A stretch of 64,000 nt of DNA from Chalciporus piperatus (taxonomy: Eukaryota > Basidiomycota > Agaricomycetes > Boletales > Boletaceae): assembly GCA_038093975.1 (NCBI GenBank), contig JBBPTG010000096.1:1-64000 (forward strand), read 5' to 3'. A model generated the notes under the pieces. The model saw only the letters and a program-made list of their open reading frames with translations, was not told where the DNA came from and did not search any database. This document shows positions 1 through 9,714 of the stretch, one piece after another (within the stretch, counting starts at the first letter, position 1; every line of letters starts with the position of its first letter). The translations under genes and the position numbers were made by a program.

Positions 1-973
1 CTGGTAAGAGCTTCAATGACCGTTCTTTGGCAAGTTGGCCTGATCGCCCGAACAGCCGAGGTCAATGAATCCATTTCAGAGACCTTCGGTCGTATCAGAG
101 AACATGCGCTGCAAGATTTGCCAGCAGACGGCCCCAGAGATGGCTTCCCCTTGAGCTGGTTTTTGGAGGTCCCCAGAATGCCTTTGTGGAATCACATCGT
201 ATCGGCCGAGAGAACTGTTCGAATCCTTTTGGGTAATGGCTCTGAGGAGGATATCAGGACAGTCCGTGCCGACGCAGCAAGGGTGGCCGAATGGTTTCAA
301 CAGAGGTCAGCCAAATCAGGGGCAACGTATCAAACCAGGGGCCAGAGGATGTGGGCCGAAATGGCCCAGAACTCATCGATTATCAACGCGGCTTTCATGA
401 CGCATTTTCTTACCTTGTCAGGCCGTGATCCAGCCGAGGACGACGAGCAGGATATTACATCGGCTGACATCCCAGCTATCATGTCGTCGAATGATCGGAG
501 GGAAAACGAAAATAGACTTCTGGACGAGCTGGACCTGCGTAAGTACCTCGTGGCATCCTATGAGGGCAGAAGAATTCATTGGATTGCAGCCCATGACTGG
601 CAAGGTAGAAATCCTGAGGACATGGCGACAGGAAATACACCATTCACGGGGACGTTTGATCACTGTGAGTGGTTTTCATGATTATGGCATGGAATACATT
701 GATGATAACGTTGTCGGCCGCAATCCAGTGGAGCAAGCAATCAACTGGGCCAACAGACAATTGGCCCAAGGGCTGCGCAGAGAACACCAGCCGCCGGAGG
801 GATCAGCCGCCGAAGAACAGGCCAGAAATGATGATGCCACACTGATGGCCCTATCTTGGATCATGTTTGAACGCTTAGAATTTCTGGCCTACACTCGTAG
901 GCAACACATATTCCATATGATTTCTTTGCTACGTCAGATGGACATGTTGGAGAGGCTGAGGAATGTAATGTAG
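1..973 (+). CDS. Unrecognised protein, 5' end outside window, one intron
   Basis: The frame is open from the left edge with no stop, so the true start may lie outside; the first ATG in view is at 16. The first exon runs to 664. A GTGAGT donor at 665 and an acceptor ending at 728 give a 64-nt intron. Splicing joins the frame to a second exon that stops at 973. Without splicing the frame would stop at 679-681. The protein (about 300 residues in view) is acidic and mostly helical-looking. I see no signal peptide, membrane segment or known motif. It lies directly upstream of a minisatellite and the retroelement nest, so it could be an orphan host gene or a passenger of a mobile element. I do not recognise the family. 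Confidence 0.45.
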
Positions 974-1002
974 TGTAGGCCATATAATATTGACGCTGAT
1001 CA

Positions 1003-1515
1003 CATTGGCTTATCCCTACCAATGGACTAACTTTACATCGGCCCATGCCTGCCTAGTGACACTAGGTATATCGGCCCATTCCTACGCATTGAGGCTGAAT
1101 GCATCGGCCCATCCCTACACATCGACGCTGATTGCATCGGCCCATCCCTACCTAGTGACAATCGGTATATCGGCCCATCCCTACGCATTGAGGCTCAACC
1201 CATTGGCCCATTCCTACACATTGACTCTGATTGCATCAGCCCATCCCTACGCATTGAGGCTCAATGCATCGGCCCATCCCTACACATTGACTCTGATTGC
1301 ATCGGCCCATCCCTACACATTGACTCTGATTGCATCGGCCCATTCCTACACATTGAGGCTCAATGCATCGGCCCATTCCTATGCATCAACAAACTATACA
1401 TCGGCCAATCCCTACCTACTGAGGCGGGTGGCATCGGCCCATCCCTACAGATGGACATCATTGCATCGGCCCATCCCTACCCATTGACACTCAATCTATC
1501 GGGCCATGCCTGCTG
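1003..1515. repeat. 33-bp minisatellite, about 15 copies
   Basis: The core ATCGGCCCATCCCTAC recurs at almost exactly 33-bp spacing (near 1036, 1069, 1102, 1135, 1168, 1201, 1234, 1267, 1300, 1333, 1366, 1399, 1432 and 1465). Variable bases such as CATTGACTCTGATTG lie between the cores. Because 33 is divisible by three, one frame stays open for about 165 codons as an 11-residue repeat, but it has no ATG start (the tract begins at a TTG). Treated as non-coding satellite DNA. Confidence 0.9.
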
Positions 1516-1860
1516 TAGGAGACATGATTCAGTGGCCAATGCCCACCCCTAAACATTTCCTGCATCGGCCGCTCCCTACACATGGAGGGTTTACACATCG
1601 GCCTATCCCTATTCTCTATGGGCCGAACCCTGATGCAGGCAGGACTGGGTAATTAGCACCAGTCGGCCAGGTCCTACCTCAGGGAACCTTTGTGTTGGCC
1701 ATTCCCACTGCCAGGGCACAATGGTACATTGGCTGATCCCTACTCTACGTGTACATTCTATTACTAGCCGATCCCTAACCTAGGTGACCATACACCAGCG
1801 GCCAATCGTTAGCCGGCCAGTAGAGCACGGCCTAATTGGTGATCGGCTGGCCTTGCTGTA
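1516..1860. repeat. Degenerate continuation of the minisatellite
   Basis: Scattered diverged copies of the GGCC-NATCCCTAC core continue (around 1561, 1596, 1728, 1763 and 1797) without regular spacing. No gene is visible. The stretch ends where the truncated retroelement begins. Confidence 0.6.
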
Positions 1861-1895
1861 CGGCCTAACGAGCTGAATGGGCTCAGACAGAAGTC

Positions 1896-2994
1896 ATGAA
1901 ACTCTGTAAAGAGCACGGAATTTGCGAAGAATCTGATGGAACTCTGATTGACAAGAAAGGAAGACTGTACATTCCTGAAGAAGAAGATCTCCGCATGGAG
2001 ATTATTCGACTTCATCACGACACACCTGTTGCTGGACATCCCGGATATGAAAAGACGATTGAACTGCTCCAGCGCAGCTACGCTTGGCCAGGAATGGCTA
2101 CGCTTGTGAAAGATTATGTCTCACGCTGCGACAGATGTGCACGTTTCAAAGGGATAAACTATGCCCCTTCTGGAAAACTTCGCCCCCTTGAAGTTCCGGA
2201 TCTTCCCTGGGAACACATCTCCGCAGATTTTACTACCGATCTGCCACTTTCAAATGGATTCTATTCTATTCTTGTCATCGTTGACAGATTCTCCAAAGAA
2301 GTCGAATTCATTCCCTGCAACAAGACAGTCACCGCTCTCGACACCGCCCGTCTTTACCTAACCCATGTATGGAAACATCATGGACTTCCTAAAACCATCA
2401 TATCGGACCGAGGTCCGCAATTCGCATCCCAAGTGATGAAAGACATATGCAAACGTCTTGGCATTACGCCCAAACTCTCCACCGCCTTTCATCCACAAAC
2501 CGACGGACAAACTGAACGTATGAATCGAGATCTACAACAATATCTCCGTCTATTCACGTCAGAAAAACAAGAAGAATGGACTGATTGGCTACCAATCACT
2601 CAATTCTCATACAACTCGAAGAAACAGGCTTCTACGTCTAAGGCACCTTTCAACGTCACGCACACATATTCTCCAAGAATGGGAATAGAAAACTACACAT
2701 CTAAAGCACCCGCTGCTACGGATTTTGTTGACAGACTTGCCAACACGTTGAAAGAAACCAAGGATAACATAATAGAAGCTCAGAAGCGTATGAAAGAGCA
2801 AGCCGACAAACACCGTTCTGACTCACCATCTTACGAGGTTGGTCAGAAGGTCTGGTTATCTACAGCTAATCTCCGCCTGGCGCAGAGATCTAAGAAACTT
2901 TCCCCACGATGGTTGGGCCCTTACGAAATCACAACCCTGATTGGACGGAACGCACTACATTTGAAGCTTCCGCGTACCATGAAAATTCACCCCG
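1896..2994 (+). pseudogene. Outer element integrase, first part (H2C2 zinc finger and DDE core)
   Basis: Translation from 1896 gives an H2C2 finger (H40 or H41, H48, C78, C81) and an integrase core with D111, D171 (in SDRGPQF) and E207 (in QTDGQTER). The GPY/F-like region follows (WLGPYEI, KIHPV). The frame then runs into the inner element's LTR at 2995 and resumes at 10191. In the living element this enzyme would insert cDNA into the host chromosome. The catalytic residues are intact here, but the ORF lacks RT and RNase H and is interrupted, so it is a pseudogene. Confidence 0.9.
2990..2994. repeat. Target-site duplication CCCCG, left copy
   Basis: Five bases CCCCG directly precede the LTR and are repeated at 10186-10190 directly after the other LTR. 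Five bases is the usual length for Ty3/gypsy integrases. Confidence 0.9.
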
Positions 2995-3465
2995 TGTTAC
3001 GCTTGTACCGGGTAGGTCAAAGCGTAGACGCAAAGCCTAGTCAAAGACAAGGGTTTCAAAGGTAGCCTAACGATGGGATGTCCACGTTAAGGCCTAGCGT
3101 CCGTTCAAGAGTGGGACGGTGACTCTCAGAGGGTTCAAAGAAGCGAGGAATGACCAAGCTAGATTGCGTAGGTCTAAGTTAAGGTTACAGGAGGAAACTC
3201 GAGGGTTTATATAAGTGAAGAAACGAGTTAAGGGTAGGCATAGAACAAGTCAGAATATGTAAGAACAAGTCATGACGAATAAGAATGAGTCATGCTCGGT
3301 AAGTATACGAGTCAGCGATGACGAAGCGTGGAAGGAGAAAGAACATTAAGGAATGTTCGCTGACTAAAGCAAGGTAAGAAATAAGAGGCCTAGGCAGGAC
3401 TTGAACCAGCGACTAGGACTTAGTACAAGGTAACAAAGAAGAGGAAAGAATGAGTGATCGTAACA
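2995..3465 (-). repeat. Inner element 3' LTR
   Basis: 471 bp, TG...CA ends, near-identical to 9715-10185. In minus-strand terms it lies after the polypurine tract, so it is the 3' LTR. It carries a minus-strand TATATAA and a tRNA-like B-box (3397-3407). Confidence 0.93.
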
Positions 3466-3474
3466 TTACCCCCG
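3466..3474 (-). promoter_or_regulatory. Polypurine tract of the inner element
   Basis: On the minus strand CGGGGGTAA immediately precedes the 3' LTR. This is where the plus-strand primer of reverse transcription is expected. Confidence 0.7.
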
Positions 3475-3510
3475 TATTAGAATCAAGTCATCGACGAAGA
3501 TAAAAACTAG

Positions 3511-4677
3511 TCAAATGCTTAACCCGTAATGACCAGGAGAACCGGTCATGTTTGCATATCCGACATCGTCGGTTGGATCATCTCCGTCATAGAGAGTGGC
3601 GTCGTCGTCGTCGCGTGAATTAGCCTCACCCGAGATACGGGTATAGAGTGGAGGGGGGCGTCGAGCAGCTCGATTGGTATTGGTTGATCGGCGCGAACGG
3701 GAAGAGGGTGCAACAGGTGGCGTGGTTGTATGTCTTTGTCCACGCCTAAGTGGGCAACGACCTTGAATGTGACCGGGTGCCCAGCGGAAGCACGTGGGAC
3801 ACTGGTATACGGGACAGTGGACACGTATATGGCCCAGTCGGTGACATACGAAGCAGGCATTGTGGTACTGGGGATGTGAGGTGGATAGAGGTATGGTGCC
3901 AGTCCGTTGTCGTTGCGAGGTAATGTGGTTACGTTCTGCACGAAAGAAGACCGCTTCCTCTTCATCGTTCAAAGGGGAGCTAGACGCGGAAGGAGTCGAC
4001 GAGGGGAGAGATGAGGTAGAAACTCCGATGACAGGGGTTGGAGATTGAGCCGCAGAGGCGGATTCTCTGAGGTAGCGATCTAGGTCATTCAGAAACTCCG
4101 GCATCCGTAGCTCATAGAGAGCAATGCTGAGGTTGGTAATTAGATCACCGTGGATGTTGCGGAGGGAGGCAGCTTCTGAATGAGCTTGGTGAACCGTCGT
4201 CAGGGAAGGAGGAAGATTGGCGAGACGAGATGCTTGCAGGTAGGCACGGTAGAGGGCAAAGAGGGGTGACCCCAGATCAAGGTGGGCGCCGATGGGTACA
4301 GAGAGACGTGAGTCAAGTAAGAATTGGGACATACGATCCATGACGGCATTGTCCATCAACTCGTCACGAAGACGATGGGCGGCGAGTGGTAATTCAACGG
4401 ACAAGATTCTGACGGTGGGAATAGCGGCAATATGAGTGGGGGCATCTAGGTCTTCCTGTAAGACTGGCCATCCAGCGGGGTTTAGTGGAAGACCAGTGGT
4501 ATTCCATCCAGCCTCAGCGACGGTTGGGCTAGCGGGTTCGGGGGAAGAGGGACGAGTGGGTTGAATAGGTAGAGAACGAATAGGTAAACCAGGGGGGTAA
4601 GTAGGAGAAGAAGAAAAACGAGAAAGGGAAGAGATGGAAGACATAGTGGTTGACGAAGGGGTAGTAAGAGCAGACAT
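3511..4677 (-). CDS. Inner element ORF3: post-pol protein with two zinc knuckles
   Basis: The frame is open from 4899, but the first ATG after pol is at 4677, four bases past the pol stop (TGA-AACT-ATG). I take that as the start, giving 388 residues. The N-terminal half is rich in Ser, Pro and Thr. The middle looks helical. Near residue 280 is CFVCHRLGHIRVHC, a perfect C-X2-C-X4-H-X4-C knuckle, followed by CPTCFRWAPGHIQGRC (C-X2-C-X6-H-X4-C). The tail is Arg-rich and then acidic. Zinc knuckles usually bind nucleic acid, but gag already has its own, so the role is unknown. Most Ty3/gypsy elements have no ORF here. Confidence 0.75.
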   Translation of the reverse strand: MSALTTPSSTTMSSISSLSRFSSSPTYPPGLPIRSLPIQPTRPSSPEPASPTVAEAGWNTTGLPLNPAGWPVLQEDLDAPTHIAAIPTVRILSVELPLAAHRLRDELMDNAVMDRMSQFLLDSRLSVPIGAHLDLGSPLFALYRAYLQASRLANLPPSLTTVHQAHSEAASLRNIHGDLITNLSIALYELRMPEFLNDLDRYLRESASAAQSPTPVIGVSTSSLPSSTPSASSSPLNDEEEAVFFRAERNHITSQRQRTGTIPLSTSHPQYHNACFVCHRLGHIRVHCPVYQCPTCFRWAPGHIQGRCPLRRGQRHTTTPPVAPSSRSRRSTNTNRAARRPPPLYTRISGEANSRDDDDATLYDGDDPTDDVGYANMTGSPGHYGLSI

Positions 4678-4681
4678 AGTT

Positions 4682-7600
4682 TCAGCGGCGAGTTTTGTGT
4701 CTGACAGAAGATGGGGATCTTGAGGAAGAAGGGAATGCGGATGGATGAGCTCTCTTATAGTTTTCAAGAACGTCCTTGGCGTGGGTAAGGTCTGTCTCTT
4801 TGAGCCAGCGATCTTCGTCAGCAGTATATCCTTTCCAGCGAACCAGGTACGAGTAGCGTCCGGAGAAACTTCGGTGTCGGAGAATCTTTTCGATCTCATA
4901 CTCTTCTTCGCCTTCTATCAAGTCAGGTGGTGGAGCCAGGAAGTTCGGTCCGTGTACGGGGTTTTCGCGATAGGGCGATAACAGAGAAGCATGAAACACG
5001 GGGTGGATTTTCCACGTTTGTGGGAGGCGGAGTTTATAAGATAGCGGGGATAAGACCTGCGTGATGGTAAAGGGTCCTTCTCGTTTCGGGGCGAACTTTG
5101 GGGATGTGAGGGACCGTTTGAGGTTTCTTGCTTCTAGCCAGACTTTGTCTCCTTTGGCAAATGGTTTGAACTTCTGTCGAGTTCGTGCGGACATCACTTG
5201 TCTAGCAAGCTCGTGTGAGGCGAGTGCTTCGTCCCTGGCAGCAGTGAGGGAGTGAAGGCGAAGTTCGACAGCGGGTAGAGCGGAGTCAGCAATTACCGAA
5301 GGAAGAGGACGGGGTTCATATCCCATCATGAGATAGAACGGGGATTTGCCGGTGACAGAGTGGGGTCGATGATTGTGTGCAAATTCGGCGTGGGAGATAG
5401 AATCAGCCCAGGATATGGGGTTATCTCCACAATAGATTCGGAGATAGGTTTCTACTTCCTGGTTGACACGTTCAGTTTCCCCATCGGATTGGGGATGGTA
5501 GGCGGTGGAGAGGGAAAGGTCGTATCCAAGGATTCGTCCTAGTTCACGAGCGAACTCGGATGCGAATTGTGGTCCACGGTCGCTGATGATTTTGTCGTAA
5601 AGACCGAATCTCAGGTAGACTTTGTGGAAAAAGAGGGAGGCAATCCCTTCGGCGGTGACAGTTTTCTTAGTAGGGCAGAGAATTACCCCCTTTGTAAGCC
5701 CGTGGTCGACCACGACCAATAGAGAATCGAAGCCATTGGAAATGGGCAGGTCGGTGATTAGGTCACAGGACACTTGCTGGAATGGTTTGGAGCTCCTTGA
5801 CGGTATGGGCATCAAGGGTGGAGTAGTTGGATGCGTGTTCGCTTTGTTTTGCTGGCAGGTTGCGCATCCTTCGACATATTTGCGCACAAACTGTGCAAGA
5901 CCGGGCCACCAGAATTCAGCAGTAACCAGTTGTCTAGTTTTGAGATAACCCGGGTGGCCGGCGGTGGGGTGATCATGGCAGCGTTGGACGACAGTGCGAC
6001 GTAAGTTTTCGTCCGGTGGAATGTAAACGCGACCTTGGTAGGTCAGGACACCGTTATTCATCTGCCAGTCAGCCAGCCGGGATCGGAATGGCGCTGGGAT
6101 ATCGCCGTCAATGGCTTGTAATGCGGTGAGGAGAAACGGGTCATCCTTGGAAAGACTGGAAATGTGGTTGTTCATGGCGGCGTCGATGACACGGACAAAT
6201 AGGGAGGGTGGTAGTAGAGTGGTACCCGCATTGTCATCGGCGTTGGCGGGAAAGTGATCAGCACGCCTAGATAAGGCATCGGGACCGGCGAGGGATGAGC
6301 CAGGAACATGAATCATTTTCAGGTCAAAGTCAGCAAGATCGAGGAGCCAGCGGGCTTGCCGACGGTTTAGATTCTGGGGTTGGCGGAAGTAGGTCAGGTT
6401 TTTGTGATCAGTGAAGACTTGGACAGGGAAGGGAGAGCCGTGGAGATAGTGTCGCCAGGTTTTAAGTGCACGGATCACGGCGAGGAGTTCACGATCATAG
6501 ATATCGTAGTTCCGTTCAGCGTCACCAAAGGATTGGGAGAGGTAGGAACAGGGGTGCCAATCGCCGTTGGCGTCAGTTTGGAGGAGTATACCTCCAGAGG
6601 CAAATTTAGAGGCATCGGTTGCGATGGCGAAGGGTTTGGAAAGGTCTGGAAAGCGTAAGACGGGTTTCGCCAGGAACATCTGTTTTAGGCGGGCGAAGGC
6701 ATCTTGGCAGGCATTGTTCCAGTCCCATCGATGATCCTTTTTGGTCAGATCAATCAAAGGGCGGGCGACTAAGGAGTAATTTGGGATAAAGCGTCGATAG
6801 AAGTTGGCAAAGCCAAGGAATGAGCGAACTTCTTTGACGGTAGTGGGAATGGGCCATTGAGAGATGCCGTCGAGTTTGACGGGATCCATGGCAAGCTCTC
6901 CGGGGCGGACGATCATGCCAAGATATTCTACTTCGTTTACGGCGAAGTTGCATTTCTCTAAACGAAGATGGAGATCTAGCTCTTGCATCCGTTCGAGGAC
7001 TCGTTGTGTGCGAGCGGTGTGAGTAGCATCGTCGGGAGAAAAGATGAGAAGGTCGTCCATATAGATGACAAGCCACCCTTCAGCTATCATGTCTCGAAAA
7101 GAGTCGTTCATGAAGCGTTGGAAGGTGGCTGGGGAGTTGTTCAGTCCGAAGAACATCACAGTCGGTTCAAAGAGGCCTTTGTGGGTGAGGAAAGCGGCTT
7201 TCCACTGGTGTCCGTCTTTGATGCGGACATTGTTGTAACCCCATCGCACATCAAACTTGGTAAAGACTTTGGCGTCTTTCAATTTGTCGACGAGATCCCC
7301 GATGAGGGGAAGTGGGTACGCGTCTCGAGTAGTATGTTCGTTGAGATATCGATAGTCTTGGCAAGGGCGGAGTTTTCCATCTTTCTTCTTGACGAAGAAG
7401 AAGGGGGATGCCTGGGGGGAATTGGAGGGACGTATCTTTCCCGTACGCAGGTTCTCTTCGAGGAAGTCTTCTGTGGCTTTCTTTTCATCCGGAGATAGCG
7501 GATAAAGTTTTCCAATTTTAGGGACGAAGGATTCCTTCAGGTTAATCTCGTGGTCATAAACCCGAGATGGAGGAAGGTGACCAGCCGAGGGTTCATCGAA

Positions 7601-8299
7601 AACCGAGGCATATCTGGCATATTCTTTTGGGAGGATAGGTTTGGGTTTAGCCAGTTCGGCTGCGATTGCGAGTTCAGTAGCTCGGGTAAGGCGAGCGACA
7701 ACATGATTGGGGACAAAGCGTGAACCGCAACGAATAATGCGGTTTAGGGTATGGTTTTCGTAAGCGCGGTTAAGAAAGGTGGATTCGGTTTCAGAGTCCA
7801 GGTAGTCATAGAGTTGTTGATCGACTTCCGGGGTTACATAAGAGTGTCGAGGAGGAGGGGTGGGTCGAGTGAAGAGTTGGTCGTTGGTTTTACAGGCTGC
7901 AGCATGTATGGTATACAACTTCTTTGACTCGTCGATGGATTCCGACAGCGACAAGGTACGCCGGCGCCAATCGATGGTTGGATTAGCTTTTTCAAGCCAT
8001 GGGAGTCCTAGGATGACGTTCTCGTTTCCGCAATTCATGACGTGGAAGATTACTTCTTGTGCGATTCCTTCGATATCAAGGAAGAGGGTGGTGGTAAAGA
8101 GTATCATCCCGCTTTTGTTTGCGGTCTGGTCGACGTTTCGGACTCGAATAGGGGTTTCAAGTCGAGTAGTGGGGATTCGATTTCTTCTTATAAAGCCCCA
8201 GTCGATACAGGAGATGTCTGCGCCGCTATCGATGAGGGCGTGGGTTTCGACGGCTTTCATCGTGTGCGAGGGAACGATAATCTGTATGGGAATTTGCAT
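4682..8299 (-). CDS. pol: Inner element Pol: protease, RT, RNase H, integrase, chromodomain
   Basis: 1205 codons without a stop. The aspartic protease site DSGAD is at residues 24-28. The RT has YMDD at 413-416. RNase H has TDAS near 561 and DRELLA near 602. The integrase has an H2C2 finger (near 775-815) and D846, D907 and E943. A C-terminal chromodomain contains YLVRWKGYTADEDRWL. This is the PR-RT-RH-IN order of Ty3/gypsy, and the chromodomain places it with chromoviruses, whose chromodomains are thought to direct integration to marked chromatin. The pol frame is open upstream of the ATG back to 8377, so Pol is probably made as a Gag-Pol fusion by -1 frameshifting. Confidence 0.95.
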   Translation of the reverse strand: MQIPIQIIVPSHTMKAVETHALIDSGADISCIDWGFIRRNRIPTTRLETPIRVRNVDQTANKSGMILFTTTLFLDIEGIAQEVIFHVMNCGNENVILGLPWLEKANPTIDWRRRTLSLSESIDESKKLYTIHAAACKTNDQLFTRPTPPPRHSYVTPEVDQQLYDYLDSETESTFLNRAYENHTLNRIIRCGSRFVPNHVVARLTRATELAIAAELAKPKPILPKEYARYASVFDEPSAGHLPPSRVYDHEINLKESFVPKIGKLYPLSPDEKKATEDFLEENLRTGKIRPSNSPQASPFFFVKKKDGKLRPCQDYRYLNEHTTRDAYPLPLIGDLVDKLKDAKVFTKFDVRWGYNNVRIKDGHQWKAAFLTHKGLFEPTVMFFGLNNSPATFQRFMNDSFRDMIAEGWLVIYMDDLLIFSPDDATHTARTQRVLERMQELDLHLRLEKCNFAVNEVEYLGMIVRPGELAMDPVKLDGISQWPIPTTVKEVRSFLGFANFYRRFIPNYSLVARPLIDLTKKDHRWDWNNACQDAFARLKQMFLAKPVLRFPDLSKPFAIATDASKFASGGILLQTDANGDWHPCSYLSQSFGDAERNYDIYDRELLAVIRALKTWRHYLHGSPFPVQVFTDHKNLTYFRQPQNLNRRQARWLLDLADFDLKMIHVPGSSLAGPDALSRRADHFPANADDNAGTTLLPPSLFVRVIDAAMNNHISSLSKDDPFLLTALQAIDGDIPAPFRSRLADWQMNNGVLTYQGRVYIPPDENLRRTVVQRCHDHPTAGHPGYLKTRQLVTAEFWWPGLAQFVRKYVEGCATCQQNKANTHPTTPPLMPIPSRSSKPFQQVSCDLITDLPISNGFDSLLVVVDHGLTKGVILCPTKKTVTAEGIASLFFHKVYLRFGLYDKIISDRGPQFASEFARELGRILGYDLSLSTAYHPQSDGETERVNQEVETYLRIYCGDNPISWADSISHAEFAHNHRPHSVTGKSPFYLMMGYEPRPLPSVIADSALPAVELRLHSLTAARDEALASHELARQVMSARTRQKFKPFAKGDKVWLEARNLKRSLTSPKFAPKREGPFTITQVLSPLSYKLRLPQTWKIHPVFHASLLSPYRENPVHGPNFLAPPPDLIEGEEEYEIEKILRHRSFSGRYSYLVRWKGYTADEDRWLKETDLTHAKDVLENYKRAHPSAFPSSSRSPSSVRHKTRR

Positions 8300-8373
8300 A
8301 GAGCGCTTTCGCGACTTTACAAGTACAGGTGCACACGTGATTGGGGAAGCTTGCGTCGGCAGAGCTTCCCGGT

Positions 8374-9282
8374 CTAAAAACCCTTTGTGACAAAGGCTAC
8401 TTTACGAACGGTGGTTTCATCCTCATCATCTATCTCGATCAGCGAGGGAATTTCTTCCTCAACCTTCTGAACCTTCTTCGGGGTTTTCTGGTTCGAGGAG
8501 AACTCTGGGCAGGCGTTGGACCGATGTCCAGCTTTCCTGCAGCGGAAGCAGAGCCCTTTCTCCTGGCAGCGTTTCCGCTCTTCAGGAGTGAGTTTGGAGA
8601 TACGGATGACGTCGACGTCCATGGCATTGGGGTCCCGGGCAGGGGTAGAGTGGTTGGTGGAGGAGAATGGACGGAATGGCTTAGCAGGGTTGCGATTGCG
8701 ATTCGCGATTTCATTGGCGTGTTCCCATTGGGTCTGGAACTGGGTAGTGCGTTTGTACCAATCCTCAATCGTGGTAGGGACAGTGTCCATGCTGTTGACT
8801 CGTCTCATGAGGGAGACGGGTATGCCTGCGGAAAAGTATCCGATTAGGACATTGTTATCGGTGATGCCTGATAAGGCAACTTGATTCTGGAAACTTGAAA
8901 TGAATTCTGGGAGGGAGGGAGAATGCTCTCCATTCTTGAGAGGTTTCATTCGCTTGGTGGAGAGCCAGGCGACGGCGTTTCCTACGGTGTCGTGGTGTTT
9001 GAATGCGGTTTCGAAATCAGTGATAAACTGAGCCCAGGTTCCCATTGTGACTGTGGCGCCGGTGATGGCTTTGCGGCGGAAGGTGGCGGCCCAAGTGGCT
9101 GCTGATCCTTTGGACATGTAAGACAGCGCAAAGGCGATCTTCTTGGGGTCGGTGTTGTATACGTCACCATTGACAGTGAGATAGAATTGGATAGAATTCA
9201 TCCAAGCAGTGCTCTTTTCAAAGGAGCCATCAAAGGCGTCTGGGGCTCCGATGCGGAGTTCAGTGGGTTTGGAGGACGACAT
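8374..9282 (-). CDS. gag: Inner element Gag with CCHC zinc knuckle
   Basis: The frame is open from about 9675 down to the TAG at 8374. The first ATG is at 9282, which I use as the conservative start; a non-AUG or lost upstream start is possible. A retrotransposon-gag capsid region follows (including FDGSFEKSTAWMNSIQFYL). Near the end is CFRCRKAGHRSNAC, a perfect C-X2-C-X4-H-X4-C knuckle for RNA packaging. The upstream open stretch (9283-9675) is acidic, then Pro- and Ser-rich, and may be part of the real protein. Gag ends exactly at the frameshift heptamer. Confidence 0.85.
   Translation of the reverse strand: MSSSKPTELRIGAPDAFDGSFEKSTAWMNSIQFYLTVNGDVYNTDPKKIAFALSYMSKGSAATWAATFRRKAITGATVTMGTWAQFITDFETAFKHHDTVGNAVAWLSTKRMKPLKNGEHSPSLPEFISSFQNQVALSGITDNNVLIGYFSAGIPVSLMRRVNSMDTVPTTIEDWYKRTTQFQTQWEHANEIANRNRNPAKPFRPFSSTNHSTPARDPNAMDVDVIRISKLTPEERKRCQEKGLCFRCRKAGHRSNACPEFSSNQKTPKKVQKVEEEIPSLIEIDDEDETTVRKVAFVTKGF
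8377..8383 (-). promoter_or_regulatory. Programmed -1 frameshift heptamer GGGTTTT
   Basis: On the minus strand gag reads AAG GGT TTT TAG, so the last codons form the canonical X XXY YYZ heptamer G GGT TTT right at the stop. A slip back by one base reads TTA in the pol frame, which stays open into the pol ATG at 8299. I did not work out a downstream stimulatory structure. Confidence 0.75.
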
Positions 9283-9700
9283 GGGGTTTACAAAGGTAGG
9301 GGGTATCTGATACGCTCCTGGTGCAAATGCGGGTGCGGGAAGGGAAGGAGTGGGGAAAGCTAGGGTTCGTGGGGGAGCAGGCGACACAGGGAACTGTGGA
9401 GCTCTTCGGGATATTGGGGTCGGTGACGGTGGTGTTGGTGACCTTGGGATGGTTACAGCTGAGGAAAATTCGTGGGAGAGGTGAAGGGTTTCTTCTTGTT
9501 CCTCTTGGGTGGTGATTGGTTCGTCGTAAAGATCCGAGGTGTCGTAGGGGTTAGAGGGATCTTCCTCTTCAGGTGAGCCCGAGTCAGAAGATTCGGGGTT
9601 CTGTGGATTAGCGGTCTCTCGTGGGGGGCCCCAGCGAGAGGTGTCGAGGCGAGGTCGTTGGGAAATGGTGGAGGTCTACAGCGAAGGTAGCCTTCAGGGG

Positions 9701-9712
9701 TAACTTAGACCT
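9701..9712 (-). promoter_or_regulatory. Putative self-priming primer binding site
   Basis: Two bases inside the 5' LTR, the minus strand reads AGGTCTAAGTTA. This is perfectly complementary to minus-strand sequence within the element's own LTR at 9890-9901. No tRNA-type TGG start is seen. This is the arrangement of Tf1-type self-priming elements, where the 5' end of the RNA folds back as primer. Confidence 0.65.
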
Positions 9713-9714
9713 TT

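Noticed and set aside
990..1487. 165-codon open frame with 11-residue repeats
   Set aside because: It exists only because the 33-bp satellite unit is a multiple of three. It begins at TTG with no ATG, and the sequence degrades like non-coding DNA.
1003..1515. Regularly spaced repeats resembling a CRISPR array
   Set aside because: The units are contiguous diverging satellite copies without unique spacers or cas genes, and the host is eukaryotic.
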